A stretch of 61,684 bases of DNA from Phycisphaerales bacterium (GCA_018644725.1 JABGPZ010000108.1:1-61684), one strand, 5' to 3'. Counted from the first letter of the stretch, positions 8,162 to 15,893 are shown. Notes: generated by a model not told the origin, from the letters alone. Program-made: numbers and translations.

Positions 8162-8515
8162 CTATCGGCGCTTGACGTCTTTGAGGCGGGTCGACTTGCC
8201 GACGCGGTCGCGCAGGAAGTAGAGCTTCGCGCGGCGGGTACGGCCAGAGCGAATCACCTCAACCTTGGCCACTTTGGGGCTTTGGAGGGGGAAGACGCGC
8301 TCGACGCCTTGATTGTTAACGATACGGCGGACAGTGAAGGTTTCGCCCATGCCGCCACCGCGACGGGCAATCACCGTGCCGGAGAATTTCTGGACACGTT
8401 CTTTTTCGCCTTCGACGATACGCACATGCACCGAAACGGTGTCACCAACGCGGACGTCGGGGGTGGTTTCCTTCATCGAGTAGGCCACAGCCTTTTTGAT
8501 TAGTTCTTGACTCAC
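8162..8515 (-). CDS. rplS: 50S ribosomal protein L19
   Basis: 117 residues, the normal length for bL19. The conserved core is present: VGDTVSVHVRIVEGEKERVQKFSGTV-type start of the domain, RRGGGMGETFTVRRI, GVERVFPLQSP, and the C-terminal VIRSGRTRRAKLYFLRDR segment. It is a structural protein of the large subunit at the interface with 16S rRNA. It lies between trmD and yraN in a standard ribosomal operon order. Assignment is secure. Confidence 0.97.
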   Translation of the reverse strand: MSQELIKKAVAYSMKETTPDVRVGDTVSVHVRIVEGEKERVQKFSGTVIARRGGGMGETFTVRRIVNNQGVERVFPLQSPKVAKVEVIRSGRTRRAKLYFLRDRVGKSTRLKDVKRR

Positions 8516-8536
8516 GCGAGTACTCCTTTGAAGAGG

Positions 8537-9256
8537 TCAATGAGGTTGACATTCGTTGTTTTGCTTGGCCTGCCACGCCTCATAGAGGTCGGGGCGGCGT
8601 TGTTTGGTTCGTTCTATGGCCTGCTCATGGCGCCAAGCCTCAATCTTGGCATGATGTCCATTCAGCAGGATTTCGGGGACTTCCATTCCCTCATACACTC
8701 GCGGACGAGTGTAATGCGGATATTCCAACAGGCCTGCTTGGTGGGACTCTTCGTGGGTCGATTCGTCCTTGCCCAGCGCACCCGGCAGAAGCCGCGTGAT
8801 TCCGTCAATCAGCGCCATCGCGGCGATTTCACCGCCCGACAGCACGAAATCTCCCAGGGAGATTTCTCGATCTACGACCGATTCGCGAATGCGTTCGTCG
8901 AATCCTTCGTAGTGGCCCGCCAGCAGAATCAAGCGCTCTTCGGCTTTGAGTTCGTCTAGTAGGCCTTGGCTCATCGGTTCGCCCTGAGGAGTCATCAAGA
9001 TGACTTTGCCCTTGGGGCCTTCGGTCCGGACATCGGCGATGGCATCCGTAATTGGACCGCACATCAGCACCATGCCCACGCCGCCGCCATAGGGCGAGTC
9101 GTCGACCGATTGGTAGTTGTCCTTCGCGTAGTCGCGGAAGTTGGTGGTGGAAAGATCCACCAGTCCGTTCTTCTGGGCACGTCCGACTATGCTGGTCTGC
9201 CCGAAGGTCTCAAAGAGCTCGGGGAACAGTGTCAGTATGTCGAATCGCAACGCCAC
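8537..9256 (-). CDS. trmD: tRNA (guanine37-N1)-methyltransferase TrmD
   Basis: 239 residues. SPOUT-class methyltransferase that puts m1G at position 37 of tRNAs using SAM and prevents frameshifting. Visible signatures: [12 protein letters not shown] at the start, [23 protein letters not shown] and the knotted SAM site [11 protein letters not shown], followed by RLLPGALG. The start is a GTG with AAGGT about 10 bases upstream. It follows rpsP with a 21-base gap; rimM, which is often between these genes, is absent. Confidence 0.97.
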   Translation of the reverse strand: MALRFDILTLFPELFETFGQTSIVGRAQKNGLVDLSTTNFRDYAKDNYQSVDDSPYGGGVGMVLMCGPITDAIADVRTEGPKGKVILMTPQGEPMSQGLLDELKAEERLILLAGHYEGFDERIRESVVDREISLGDFVLSGGEIAAMALIDGITRLLPGALGKDESTHEESHQAGLLEYPHYTRPRVYEGMEVPEILLNGHHAKIEAWRHEQAIERTKQRRPDLYEAWQAKQNNECQPH

Positions 9257-9277
9257 GGCGCGAAAGACCTTAGCAAG

Positions 9278-9565
9278 CTACTCGGCGGTTGCCGGGATCG
9301 CTTTGCCCTTGGTATCAAACGCGACGCCCTGCTTCTTGAGCAGGTTGCGTACGGTGTCGGTCGGCTGTGCGCCAACGCTCAACCAGTATTGGACGCGTTC
9401 AACGTCGATCTTGGTTTGCTTGTCTTCATCGGCCGCGCAGGGGTCATACCAGCCGAGCGCCTCAATGATGCGACCGTCGCGAGGACGGCGGGAATCCATC
9501 GCATCCAACCGGAAGAATGCCCGGTGTGTGCGACCCATTTTTCGAAGTCTAAGTTTAACTGCCAC
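9278..9565 (-). CDS. rpsP: 30S ribosomal protein S16
   Basis: 95 residues, bS16. It starts MAVKLRLRKMGRTHRAFFRLDAMDS in the family pattern (two parts quoted: AVKLRLRKMG, then RTHRAFFRL) and contains RIIEALGWYDP and VQYWLSVGAQPTDTV. It stabilises the 5' domain of 16S rRNA in the small subunit. The start is a GTG with GGAG 8 bases upstream. It is the first gene of the operon rpsP-trmD-rplS-yraN. Confidence 0.97.
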   Translation of the reverse strand: MAVKLRLRKMGRTHRAFFRLDAMDSRRPRDGRIIEALGWYDPCAADEDKQTKIDVERVQYWLSVGAQPTDTVRNLLKKQGVAFDTKGKAIPATAE

Positions 9566-9648
9566 GTATCGTCTCCAGTTATACCGCTAACCGCCCCGGA
9601 AACGATCCGGGTTGGCATGGATATACTTTTCGCATGTTTGGACGGGAA

Positions 9649-9676
9649 ATTGTATCGTTTTGGCCCCCGGATGCAA
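9649..9676 (-). promoter_or_regulatory. Promoter of rpsP operon
   Basis: On the minus strand: TTGCAT at 9676-9671, 16-base spacer, TACAAT at 9654-9649. Predicted start near 9642. The leader of about 77 bases holds a hairpin with a 6-bp CCCGGA/TCCGGG stem just upstream of the ribosome site. That hairpin could serve as an r-protein control element, but this is only a suggestion. Confidence 0.6.
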
Positions 9677-9819
9677 GAGCTTTTCCCGAAATTCTCCGAA
9701 TTTCCCAAAAAAATACCAACAGGCGCACGAAAAATATCAACAGCCTGACCCAAATTGCTTATCTTTTTGTCTACCGTGAGACAACTATATATAACAAAGA
9801 AAGGAAGATGATAATAAAT

Positions 9820-9844
9820 AAAAAAGGGGACAGTTCCCTTTTTT
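9820..9844 (+). repeat. REP-like palindrome copy 1 (upstream, forward)
   Basis: A run of A, then GGGGACAGTTCCC, then a run of T. It folds as a 7-bp hairpin (AAGGGGA/TTCCCTT with one G-T pair, 3-base loop) extended by A-T pairs. It belongs to a four-copy set around the transposase gene at 9982. Confidence 0.85.
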
Positions 9845-9921
9845 GTAAATATTCCCTCCATGGAATGTAGAATATGCTTATATCAAAGTGGTTATAGATA
9901 TTGAAGTTCTTATTAAACAAT

Positions 9922-9944
9922 AAAAGGGAACTGTCCCCTTTTTT
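9922..9944 (-). repeat. REP-like palindrome copy 2 (upstream, inverted)
   Basis: Inverse of copy 1 (GGGAACTGTCCCC core). Copies 1 and 2 are separated by about 77 AT-rich bases, giving a REPIN-like unit of about 125 bp immediately upstream of the transposase promoter. Confidence 0.85.
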
Positions 9945-9945
9945 G

Positions 9946-9975
9946 TTGACACAAGATCAAACTCTATTGTAGTAT
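9946..9975 (+). promoter_or_regulatory. Promoter of RAYT transposase, leaderless
   Basis: A perfect TTGACA at 9946-9951 directly abuts REP copy 2. After an 18-base spacer comes TAGTAT at 9970-9975. Position +1 computed from the -10 box falls on 9982, the A of the start codon. No well-spaced ribosome site precedes the ATG. Confidence 0.55.
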
Positions 9976-9981
9976 TGGAGT

Positions 9982-10662
9982 ATGCCACGAAAAGCCCGAG
10001 TCATTATACCTGATTGTCCACATCACGTGACCCAGCGCGGAAACCATTCCGAGCAAGTATTTTTCAGCGATCAGGATCGCCAGCGGTATTTAATGTTCCT
10101 CACGGAGCAGTGTGAAAAGTATGCCGTTTTGTTGCAGGGGTACTGCCTGATGAGTAATCATGTTCATCTGATTCTGACACCAACGACACCGGAGGGATTG
10201 TCTCGAGCGGTTGGACGAACGAACCTCTACTACACACAATATCGAAATCGACAGACAGGCCGGGGAGGGCATCTCTGGCAAAATCGCTTCTTTTCCTGTC
10301 CAATGGATCAATTGCATTTCTTTCGGGCGATGCGGTATGTCGAGCGGAATCCTGTTCGAGCGAAGTTGGTTCAGCAGGCTTGGCAGTGGCCTTGGTCGAG
10401 TGCAGTTGCACACATCCAGGAAACGTGTCCATTTGAGCTGTTGAATCTATCGCAGTGGCATGAAGCAGGCCCCTCGGGGGAGAACTGGAAGGAGCAGTTG
10501 GAAGTTGTTGCTACCGCGGAGGAGATTGATTCAATCCGCCGGTCTTTGAAAACCGGACAGCCCTTGGGGACAGATGAATTTATCCGAACTCTCGAAAATC
10601 GTGTCGGTCGGCCCCTTCGTGTTCAGTCCATTGGGCGGCCAAAACGGGAGAAGAAGGAGTAA
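9982..10662 (+). CDS. REP-associated tyrosine transposase (RAYT, Y1 family)
   Basis: 226 residues of the IS200/IS605-like Y1 transposase superfamily. The N-terminus MPRKARVIIPDCPHHVTQRG is typical. The HUH motif is H60-V-H62 in SNHVHLILTP. The probable nucleophile is Y119 in AMRYVERNPVRA, and WPWSS follows. Such proteins nick and rejoin single-stranded hairpin ends. It is flanked on each side by an inverted pair of GGGGACAGTTCCC palindromes at nearly equal spacing, the layout expected of a RAYT with its REPINs. There are no IS-type accessory genes and no visible target duplications. Base composition is lower in GC than the neighbouring ribosomal genes. Confidence 0.93.
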   Translation: MPRKARVIIPDCPHHVTQRGNHSEQVFFSDQDRQRYLMFLTEQCEKYAVLLQGYCLMSNHVHLILTPTTPEGLSRAVGRTNLYYTQYRNRQTGRGGHLWQNRFFSCPMDQLHFFRAMRYVERNPVRAKLVQQAWQWPWSSAVAHIQETCPFELLNLSQWHEAGPSGENWKEQLEVVATAEEIDSIRRSLKTGQPLGTDEFIRTLENRVGRPLRVQSIGRPKREKKE

Positions 10663-10700
10663 CGGGGAAGCGGATAAAGGATTTTTGATGGTTTGAACAC

Positions 10701-10724
10701 AAAAAGGGGACAGTTCCCTTTTTT
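10701..10724 (+). repeat. REP-like palindrome copy 3 (downstream, forward)
   Basis: Same sequence and orientation as copy 1, AAAAAGGGGACAGTTCCC plus a T run, 38 bases after the transposase stop. Confidence 0.85.
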
Positions 10725-10799
10725 AAAAATATACCGAATATGATATTATAACCTATTGAATTTACGGTGATTATGGATTTAAGATTTTTGGATTATTAT

Positions 10800-10821
10800 A
10801 AAAGGGAACTGTCCCCTTTTT
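10800..10821 (-). repeat. REP-like palindrome copy 4 (downstream, inverted)
   Basis: Same as copy 2. Copies 3 and 4 are separated by about 75 AT-rich bases, so the downstream pair spans 121 bp against 125 bp upstream. Confidence 0.85.
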
Positions 10822-10935
10822 GTATTCGGGAGTTTCTTTCGGGAAAATCTCAGGCTTTGCCGATATAGAAGGGAGAGAGGCCTCATGGAAGGGGTCCTTA
10901 TGATGTCGAACTGATTCGCGGATCAAGGAGTGTCG

Positions 10936-11721
10936 ATGCACTATTTCATGTTGTTTGTCTGGATGACGGGCCTGCTGCTGGGCGGCATGGGACTCTACCG
11001 CCTCTGGACGCGCTGGCTGGGGCCAAGCGTGGTCGATTGGTTCCTGCTCCCCGCGACGCTCGTCGGCGAAGGGGCCTACATCGTCGGCCGCAAAATCTGC
11101 AAGCGCCCCGCGTTCGGCGGGATCATCGGCCCCAAACGTGCCAACGAAGATGCGTGCCGCTATGCCATCGCCGGCCAGAACGGCTTTTTGATCGAATTTT
11201 TCAGCGAATTCCTCACCCTTCTCGCGATGGGATGTGCTGCCGCCGCGATGTTCTACTATCTCTCGGATTCACTCACCAGCAACGGTGCCGTGTTGTGGAA
11301 CGGTGTTAAGGGCCAGAACACCTCGCTCCCGGGAACTCTGCCGGGGACGTGGAGCAGATTTTGGAGCTTCCTCAGCGATCAGCTGGACATGGCGCGACGG
11401 GTGAGTGGAACCTGGGTCGATTTTGACTGGACGAACTGGCAGAACCCTGCGCTGATCTATGGCTCGATTTGCGCGGCAGTGCGGCTGGGGCCGGTTCGAC
11501 ACGATCAGCGCCCGCTGATGCTACTCGTGATGGCGCTGGTGGGAATCGCTGCTGCGGCCGGAAAAATGGCACCGAGCTTCGAGACCTGGACCAAGGGAGA
11601 GTTCTGGTTCGTGCTGAGCTATCTCTGGGCTGTGATGGTCTTGTTGGCGATGGCCACGGCCGGGGCGATGTTTGTGATCAACTTCATTCGAGTCCTCGCC
11701 CACGTCCCGCCGAAGCCGTAG
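10936..11721 (+). CDS. Multi-pass membrane protein of unknown function
   Basis: About 261 residues. I do not recognise the family. Hydrophobic segments suggest four or five membrane helices: roughly residues 2-22, 70-95, a weak one near 175-190, 193-210 and 225-250. A soluble stretch between contains WNGVKGQNTSLPGTLPGTWSRF-type residues rich in Trp and Gly. The segment GRKICKRPAFGGIIGPKRANE is basic and probably cytoplasmic. A GTG at 10930 is in frame, but it lies inside AAGGAG, so the ATG at 10936 is chosen. It stands alone between the REP array and the sigma-factor gene. Confidence 0.75.
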   Translation: MHYFMLFVWMTGLLLGGMGLYRLWTRWLGPSVVDWFLLPATLVGEGAYIVGRKICKRPAFGGIIGPKRANEDACRYAIAGQNGFLIEFFSEFLTLLAMGCAAAAMFYYLSDSLTSNGAVLWNGVKGQNTSLPGTLPGTWSRFWSFLSDQLDMARRVSGTWVDFDWTNWQNPALIYGSICAAVRLGPVRHDQRPLMLLVMALVGIAAAAGKMAPSFETWTKGEFWFVLSYLWAVMVLLAMATAGAMFVINFIRVLAHVPPKP

Positions 11722-11981
11722 GATGCGTATCTTATTTCTCCTTTGTTTTTGAATCCAAAATGGAGACACATTATATAGTATCGGAATTTTGGCGAAGACT
11801 TGATTTTTTCAATCGACCTGCATAGCGCCGCCGTGAAGTGATTTCTTTCAATCTCCGGTTTTTCCCTCTGGCAAGGGACTGAAACCGGGCGGGAATCGGG
11901 TGGAAATCAAAAATAAATCGCCCGTAAGTCGTTGTGAAATATATATTCTATAAAAAAAGTATTTTTTAGTCTGGAATTAGC
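11722..11981. other. Non-coding AT-rich gap with strong hairpin
   Basis: No gene seen. At 11855-11888 there is a two-part hairpin: CCGGTTT (11855-11861) pairs with AAACCGG (11882-11888), and inside it TCCCT (11863-11867) pairs with AGGGA (11874-11878), with a 6-base loop. There is no clear T run after it, so it is not a classic terminator. It could stop transcription from the membrane-protein gene or belong to a small RNA. Confidence 0.5.
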
Positions 11982-12009
11982 TTGTTAAGTAGTAGGGATT
12001 TTCTACAAT
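11982..12009 (+). promoter_or_regulatory. Promoter of sigma factor gene
   Basis: TTGTTA at 11982-11987, 16-base spacer, TACAAT at 12004-12009. Predicted start near 12016 and a leader of about 62 bases, ending in GAGGGAG before the ATG at 12078. Confidence 0.65.
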
Positions 12010-12077
12010 GGGGCTAGAGAAAAGGTTAGCCCACGGAAGGGCAACGAGACACGCAACTCAAACAGAGGGAGTCAACC

Positions 12078-13052
12078 ATGACTACGACGAACGCAACAAC
12101 AACGAAGACGACGGCAGCAGCTGGAATCCACTCGACCCCCAAGGCGGCCGCTCGTTTCCTCAAAGACCTCAACTCGTACCAACGAGAAGAATACGCCGCG
12201 ATTGGCGACTCGATCGATTTCGTGATGGACGAAGCGTTCGAGGACAAGGGCGCGGAAGAGCGCTTCTTCGGTCCGGACGCGATGACCATTCCCGTGCCGC
12301 GCTGGTCGGAATTCTCCGATGTACTCGGCGCGATGACCCAGACCCGCTCGGCGAAGGGGACCCTCAGCGCCAAGCAGGAGCGGGAATTGTTCCTGCGCTA
12401 CAACTACGCCTGCTACCGCCTGTCGGGTTTGATCGAAGTCCAGGCCAATCGCAAGTCGGCCCTGCGCGCCAAACAAATGGTGATGTGGGCCCAGCGCATC
12501 AAGTCCGTCCGCGAAGACGTCGCTTGCTGCAACATGGCACTGGTGGTGGCGATGGCGCGTCGCACGCGCGTGCCGAACGTGGATTTCCCCGATCTCGTCA
12601 GCGAAGGCAACATGGCACTGCTGCGCAGTATCGAAAAATTCGACGTCAGCCGCGGGTTCAAATTCTCGACCTATGCCTGCCGCTCGATCCTCAAGAGCTT
12701 CAATCGCCTCGCGACCAAGACCAGCCGCTACCGCGAACGGTTCCCCGTCGAGTTCGATCCTGAATTCGAGCGGAGTGATTGGGACGAACGTCGCCACGAA
12801 ATGCAGCAGGAACACTCGATCGATGTCCTCCGCGAGATTATCGCCGCAAACTCCGCGCATCTCACTGACGTTGAAAAGACGGTCATCATCGAACGCTTCG
12901 CTCTGATCAGCAGTACGGAAAATGGAAAAATGCGAACCCTCGCCCAGGTCGGCTCGATTGTCGGCCTGACCAACGAGCGCGTTCGTCAGATCCAGAACAA
13001 CGCCCTCGGGAAGCTGCGCGAAGCCATGAACAAACTGCACCTCAACGCATAG
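12078..13052 (+). CDS. Sigma-70 family RNA polymerase sigma factor (divergent)
   Basis: 324 residues. Region 2 is clear: NMALVVAMARR, then FPDLVSEGNMALLRSIEKFD, then FKFSTYACRSILKSFNR, covering core binding and -10 melting. Region 4 at the C-terminus, TLAQVGSIVGLTNERVRQIQNNALGKLRE, is a helix-turn-helix of the -35-binding type. The segment between is short, and region 3 is only weakly recognisable. The N-terminus is Thr/Ala rich and lacks the acidic region 1.1 of a housekeeping RpoD. It is best described as a group 2/3 sigma, not the primary one. It has its own promoter and a strong terminator, and no anti-sigma gene is adjacent, so control may be at the transcript level. Confidence 0.9.
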   Translation: MTTTNATTTKTTAAAGIHSTPKAAARFLKDLNSYQREEYAAIGDSIDFVMDEAFEDKGAEERFFGPDAMTIPVPRWSEFSDVLGAMTQTRSAKGTLSAKQERELFLRYNYACYRLSGLIEVQANRKSALRAKQMVMWAQRIKSVREDVACCNMALVVAMARRTRVPNVDFPDLVSEGNMALLRSIEKFDVSRGFKFSTYACRSILKSFNRLATKTSRYRERFPVEFDPEFERSDWDERRHEMQQEHSIDVLREIIAANSAHLTDVEKTVIIERFALISSTENGKMRTLAQVGSIVGLTNERVRQIQNNALGKLREAMNKLHLNA

Positions 13053-13092
13053 ACAATAAGGGTAGTGGACCCATCGAAACTCTCGATGGAAG

Positions 13093-13147
13093 AAAACCGT
13101 CTGCAGTCTCAGCAATTCAGTTGAGGCCGCGGGCGGTTTTTCTCTAT
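13093..13147 (+). terminator. Rho-independent terminator after sigma gene
   Basis: AAAACCGTCTGC at 13093-13104 pairs with GCGGGCGGTTTT at 13129-13140 (12 bp, two G-T pairs), with a small inner CTCA/TGAG stem in the loop, then TTTTTCTCT. A second hairpin, CCATCGA/TCGATGG at 13071-13089, precedes it. The right arm overlaps the next gene's promoter. Confidence 0.75.
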
Positions 13148-13150
13148 AAT
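13121..13150 (+). promoter_or_regulatory. Promoter of Cu/Zn permease, leaderless
   Basis: TTGAGG at 13121-13126, 18-base spacer, perfect TATAAT at 13145-13150. Counting from the -10 box puts +1 at 13157, the A of the second of two adjacent ATG codons. No ribosome site lies between. Confidence 0.6.
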
Positions 13151-13156
13151 GCAATG

Positions 13157-14530
13157 ATGATCGAACACCTGAATCAATTTGGGTTTGCGTTTTGGGAGAT
13201 GCTCCTGAAGATGGGGCCTTATCTTCTTCTTGGGTTTGGCATTGCAGGGGTTTTGAAAGTGGTAATGCCGACTCGGTTTGTCGAGAAGCATCTCGGCGGT
13301 GAAAGCGGCGGGGCGATTCTTAAGGCCTCGGCGCTGGGGGTACCGATTCCCGTATGCAGTTGCGGCGTGATTCCGCTGGCGGCATCGCTTCGGCGCAGCG
13401 GCGCCGGGCAGGGCCCCACGACGGCATTTTTGATTTCGACCCCGCAAACCGGGGCCGACAGCATCCTTGTGACATGGAGCCTTCTCGGCGGCGTGTTGGC
13501 GGTGTACCGCATGATCGTGGCGTTGCTCAGCGGACTGATCGGCGGGATTGCCGTGGCGATTTTTGTGCGTCGCAAGGCCACCGGCGCACGCGAAGAGTGT
13601 TGCGGAGTCAATGGCCTGGGGCACGCCGAGAATCATGTTCATGGCGAGGTGTGCCGCGACAAGCGCGCGTCCGAGCCTGCAGAAACGGTTGCACGTTCGG
13701 CGAAAATTATGGAAGCATTGCGCTATGGCTTTGTGACACTTCCGGCCGACCTTGCGCGGTCGTTGCTCTTGGGGATTGCGCTTTCGGCATTGATTACGGT
13801 CGTGTTGCCGGAGAACTTTTTCAATCAATATCAAGGAATCGATTCGCTTTGGGCGCAGATGCTGATTATGGCGGCGTTGGGGTTGCCGATGTACGTTTGC
13901 TCCACGTCGTCAGTTCCCATCGCGGCATCGTTGGTGGTTCATGCGGGGGTTTCGCCCGCGGCGGCGTTGGTGTTTTTGATGACGGGTCCGGCGACCAACG
14001 CGGCCACCGTAACGACGCTGTGGAAATTTCTCGGACGAAGGACCACGGTGATCTACCTCGCCAGTGTTGCGGGGTGTGGATTGCTTTCTGGCTGGGCGTT
14101 TGCGCTCCTCAGCGACGCAGTGGACTGGGAATTTTCCCACGACATCCACGCTTTCCATAGCAATCATCCGTGGTGGATGATCGCGGGGGCGTTGATCCTT
14201 TCGGCAATCCTGCTTCCGGGATTGTTGGGCGGGATTCTCAAACGTGGCCACGGTCATTCGCATGGTCACGGCCACGGCAGCTGCTGTTGCAGTGGTTCGG
14301 GGGATGGGGATTCGGCGGAATCGACCTCCGGGGAAACTCTCCTTCGCGTCGAAGGAATGACATGCGATTATTGCCGCGACGGCGTGTTGCGGGCGATGGA
14401 ATCGGTTGCGGGAGTGGAGGCGGCCGAGGTCGATCTTGAGCGCGGTGAGGCGAGCTATCGCGGCGGGGGAGATCCCGACGAGGTGATCGCGTCGATTGTT
14501 GCACTTGGATTTACGGTAGAATTGCGATAA
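13157..14530 (+). CDS. SO_0444-family Cu/Zn efflux permease with HMA tail
   Basis: About 457 residues; an ATG one codon earlier (13154) is equally possible. An ArsP/UPF0718-type permease with two blocks of membrane helices, each holding a GxPIPVCSCGVIPLA- or GLPMYVCSTSSVPIA-like motif with cysteines, which probably line the metal path. After the last helix comes a His-rich stretch (HGHSHGHGHG) and a CCCS cluster. A heavy-metal-associated domain follows with GMTCDYC, its metal Cys pair near residues 403 and 406. Family knowledge points to Cu/Zn export across the inner membrane. The gene stands alone and shows no visible metal-regulator neighbour. Confidence 0.88.
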   Translation: MIEHLNQFGFAFWEMLLKMGPYLLLGFGIAGVLKVVMPTRFVEKHLGGESGGAILKASALGVPIPVCSCGVIPLAASLRRSGAGQGPTTAFLISTPQTGADSILVTWSLLGGVLAVYRMIVALLSGLIGGIAVAIFVRRKATGAREECCGVNGLGHAENHVHGEVCRDKRASEPAETVARSAKIMEALRYGFVTLPADLARSLLLGIALSALITVVLPENFFNQYQGIDSLWAQMLIMAALGLPMYVCSTSSVPIAASLVVHAGVSPAAALVFLMTGPATNAATVTTLWKFLGRRTTVIYLASVAGCGLLSGWAFALLSDAVDWEFSHDIHAFHSNHPWWMIAGALILSAILLPGLLGGILKRGHGHSHGHGHGSCCCSGSGDGDSAESTSGETLLRVEGMTCDYCRDGVLRAMESVAGVEAAEVDLERGEASYRGGGDPDEVIASIVALGFTVELR

Positions 14531-14544
14531 ATCGAGCTTGGGAT

Positions 14545-14573
14545 TTGTTTTCCGGGATTTGATGGGCTATGAT
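14545..14573 (+). promoter_or_regulatory. Promoter of siroheme/ferritin/FprA/rubredoxin operon
   Basis: TTGTTT at 14545-14550, 17-base spacer, TATGAT at 14568-14573, identical boxes and spacing to the promoter at 5081. Predicted start near 14580, with a leader of about 100 bases. Confidence 0.6.
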
Positions 14574-14678
14574 ATATAGATAGAATTCGAGGCAGCATAC
14601 GCGCGCGCGAGGTTGTCACTATTGTTCGGGCGAATGGCCTGGGCTCCACTTGCTACAATGGATTGTAAGGAGAAACGA

Positions 14679-15341
14679 ATGCTGAATGATGGTGAAAAAG
14701 GCGCAATTTTGCAGCGCGACAAAGAGACGTATGCAGTAGCCCCCCATATTCCCTGTGGCGTGGTGGCCCCGGACACTCTCCGTAAGATTGCCGACGCGGC
14801 CGAGAAGTATGGCGCGGCAGCCTGCAAGATCACCGGCGCGGCACGGATCGCGATTGTCGGCCTCAAGGAAGAGGACATCGACAACGTCTGGGCGGACCTC
14901 GGCATGTCCCCGGGTGCGGCTGTGGGTATTTGCGTTCGTAGCGTCAAAGCCTGCCCCGGAACCGGCTTCTGCAAGCGCGGCATGCAAGATTCCCTCGGCA
15001 TGGGCATGTACATGGACGAAACGTACCACGGCATGCAGCTGCCCGGCAAGCTCAAAATTGGTGTCAGCGGTTGCCCGCACCAGTGCGCTGAAACAGCCAT
15101 CAAAGACATCGGCATCGTCGGCAGTGGCAACGGCTGGAAGGTTCTCGTCGGCGGGTGCGCGGGCAGCATGCCTCGCCTCGGCGATCTGCTGACTACGGGC
15201 CTGGATGACGACGCTCTCAAGAACACGGTCACCACCCTCATCGCATTCTATCAAGCCACCGCCAAGCCCGGCGAACGCATCGGCCGGATGATCAACCGCA
15301 TCGGTCTCGACGCGCTCAAGGCGGGTGTAGGCCTGGCCTGA
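14679..15341 (+). CDS. Small siroheme-4Fe4S sulfite/nitrite reductase-like protein
   Basis: About 220 residues, a single half-size reductase unit. The 4Fe-4S/siroheme cysteines are C-x5-C (ACPGTGFCKRG) and C-x3-C (GCPHQCAE), both complete. An N-terminal ferredoxin-like half runs PCGVVAPDTLRKIADAAEKYG. The size and motif spacing match the low-molecular-weight assimilatory-type sulfite reductases (alSiR) known from sulfate reducers and methanogens, whose true role is debated. The start at 14679 has AAGGAG 6-7 bases upstream. It opens an operon with ferritin, flavodiiron protein and rubredoxin, so a detoxifying role (sulfite, nitrite or NO-derived) is plausible. Confidence 0.85.
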   Translation: MLNDGEKGAILQRDKETYAVAPHIPCGVVAPDTLRKIADAAEKYGAAACKITGAARIAIVGLKEEDIDNVWADLGMSPGAAVGICVRSVKACPGTGFCKRGMQDSLGMGMYMDETYHGMQLPGKLKIGVSGCPHQCAETAIKDIGIVGSGNGWKVLVGGCAGSMPRLGDLLTTGLDDDALKNTVTTLIAFYQATAKPGERIGRMINRIGLDALKAGVGLA

Positions 15342-15365
15342 TCCTGACAACACAAGGAGCATCCC

Positions 15366-15875
15366 ATGTTGAATACCAACATCGAAGAGGCACTCAATAG
15401 CCAATACAATTTCGAGATGTATTCGGCAAATATCTATTTGTCGATGGCGGCCTGGGCAGATTCGCAGAATCTTTCCGGCGTGGCGAACTGGTTCAAAGTT
15501 CAATATGCCGAGGAGATGTTCCACGCCCAGAAGTTCTACGATTACATCATCGAACGTGGCGGGCGTGTGATCGTTGGCCAACTCGATAAGCCCCAGTCTG
15601 ACTGGGCCTCGCCGTTGGCTGCGTTCGAGAACGCGCTGCATCACGAAGGCATTGTCACCGGCCGGGTCAACGATCTGATGTCGCTGGCGATTGACAGCAA
15701 GGACCACGCGACGGTGGCGTTCCTTCAATGGTTCGTCTCCGAGCAGGTCGAAGAAGAGGCCAACGCCGATGCCATCATCCAGAAGCTCACGCTGATGGGC
15801 GACGCGCCGGGCGGGCTGTTTTTGATTGACAACGAACTCGCCACGCGCGTGTTCACGCCCCCTGTGGGCGAATAG
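15366..15875 (+). CDS. Ferritin (non-heme, bacterial FtnA type)
   Basis: 169 residues forming the four-helix ferritin fold. Diiron ferroxidase ligands appear in order: E in NSQYNFEMYSANIYLSMA, the EEMFHAQKF motif (E-x2-H), and E and Q in FLQWFVSEQVEEE. It oxidises Fe(II) and stores iron in a 24-mer shell, also consuming O2 or peroxide. It is 24 bases after the siroheme gene and 18 bases before the flavodiiron gene. Together these genes suggest handling of iron and oxygen in an anaerobe. Confidence 0.95.
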   Translation: MLNTNIEEALNSQYNFEMYSANIYLSMAAWADSQNLSGVANWFKVQYAEEMFHAQKFYDYIIERGGRVIVGQLDKPQSDWASPLAAFENALHHEGIVTGRVNDLMSLAIDSKDHATVAFLQWFVSEQVEEEANADAIIQKLTLMGDAPGGLFLIDNELATRVFTPPVGE

Positions 15876-15893
15876 CGAGAACGGGAGACGACA

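Noticed and set aside
9820-10821. CRISPR array as explanation for the repeated palindromes
   Set aside because: Only four copies in alternating orientation around a transposase; no regular direct repeats, spacers or cas genes.
12078-13052. Sigma factor as the housekeeping RpoD
   Set aside because: Too short, lacks region 1.1 and a clear region 3, so it is more likely an alternative sigma.
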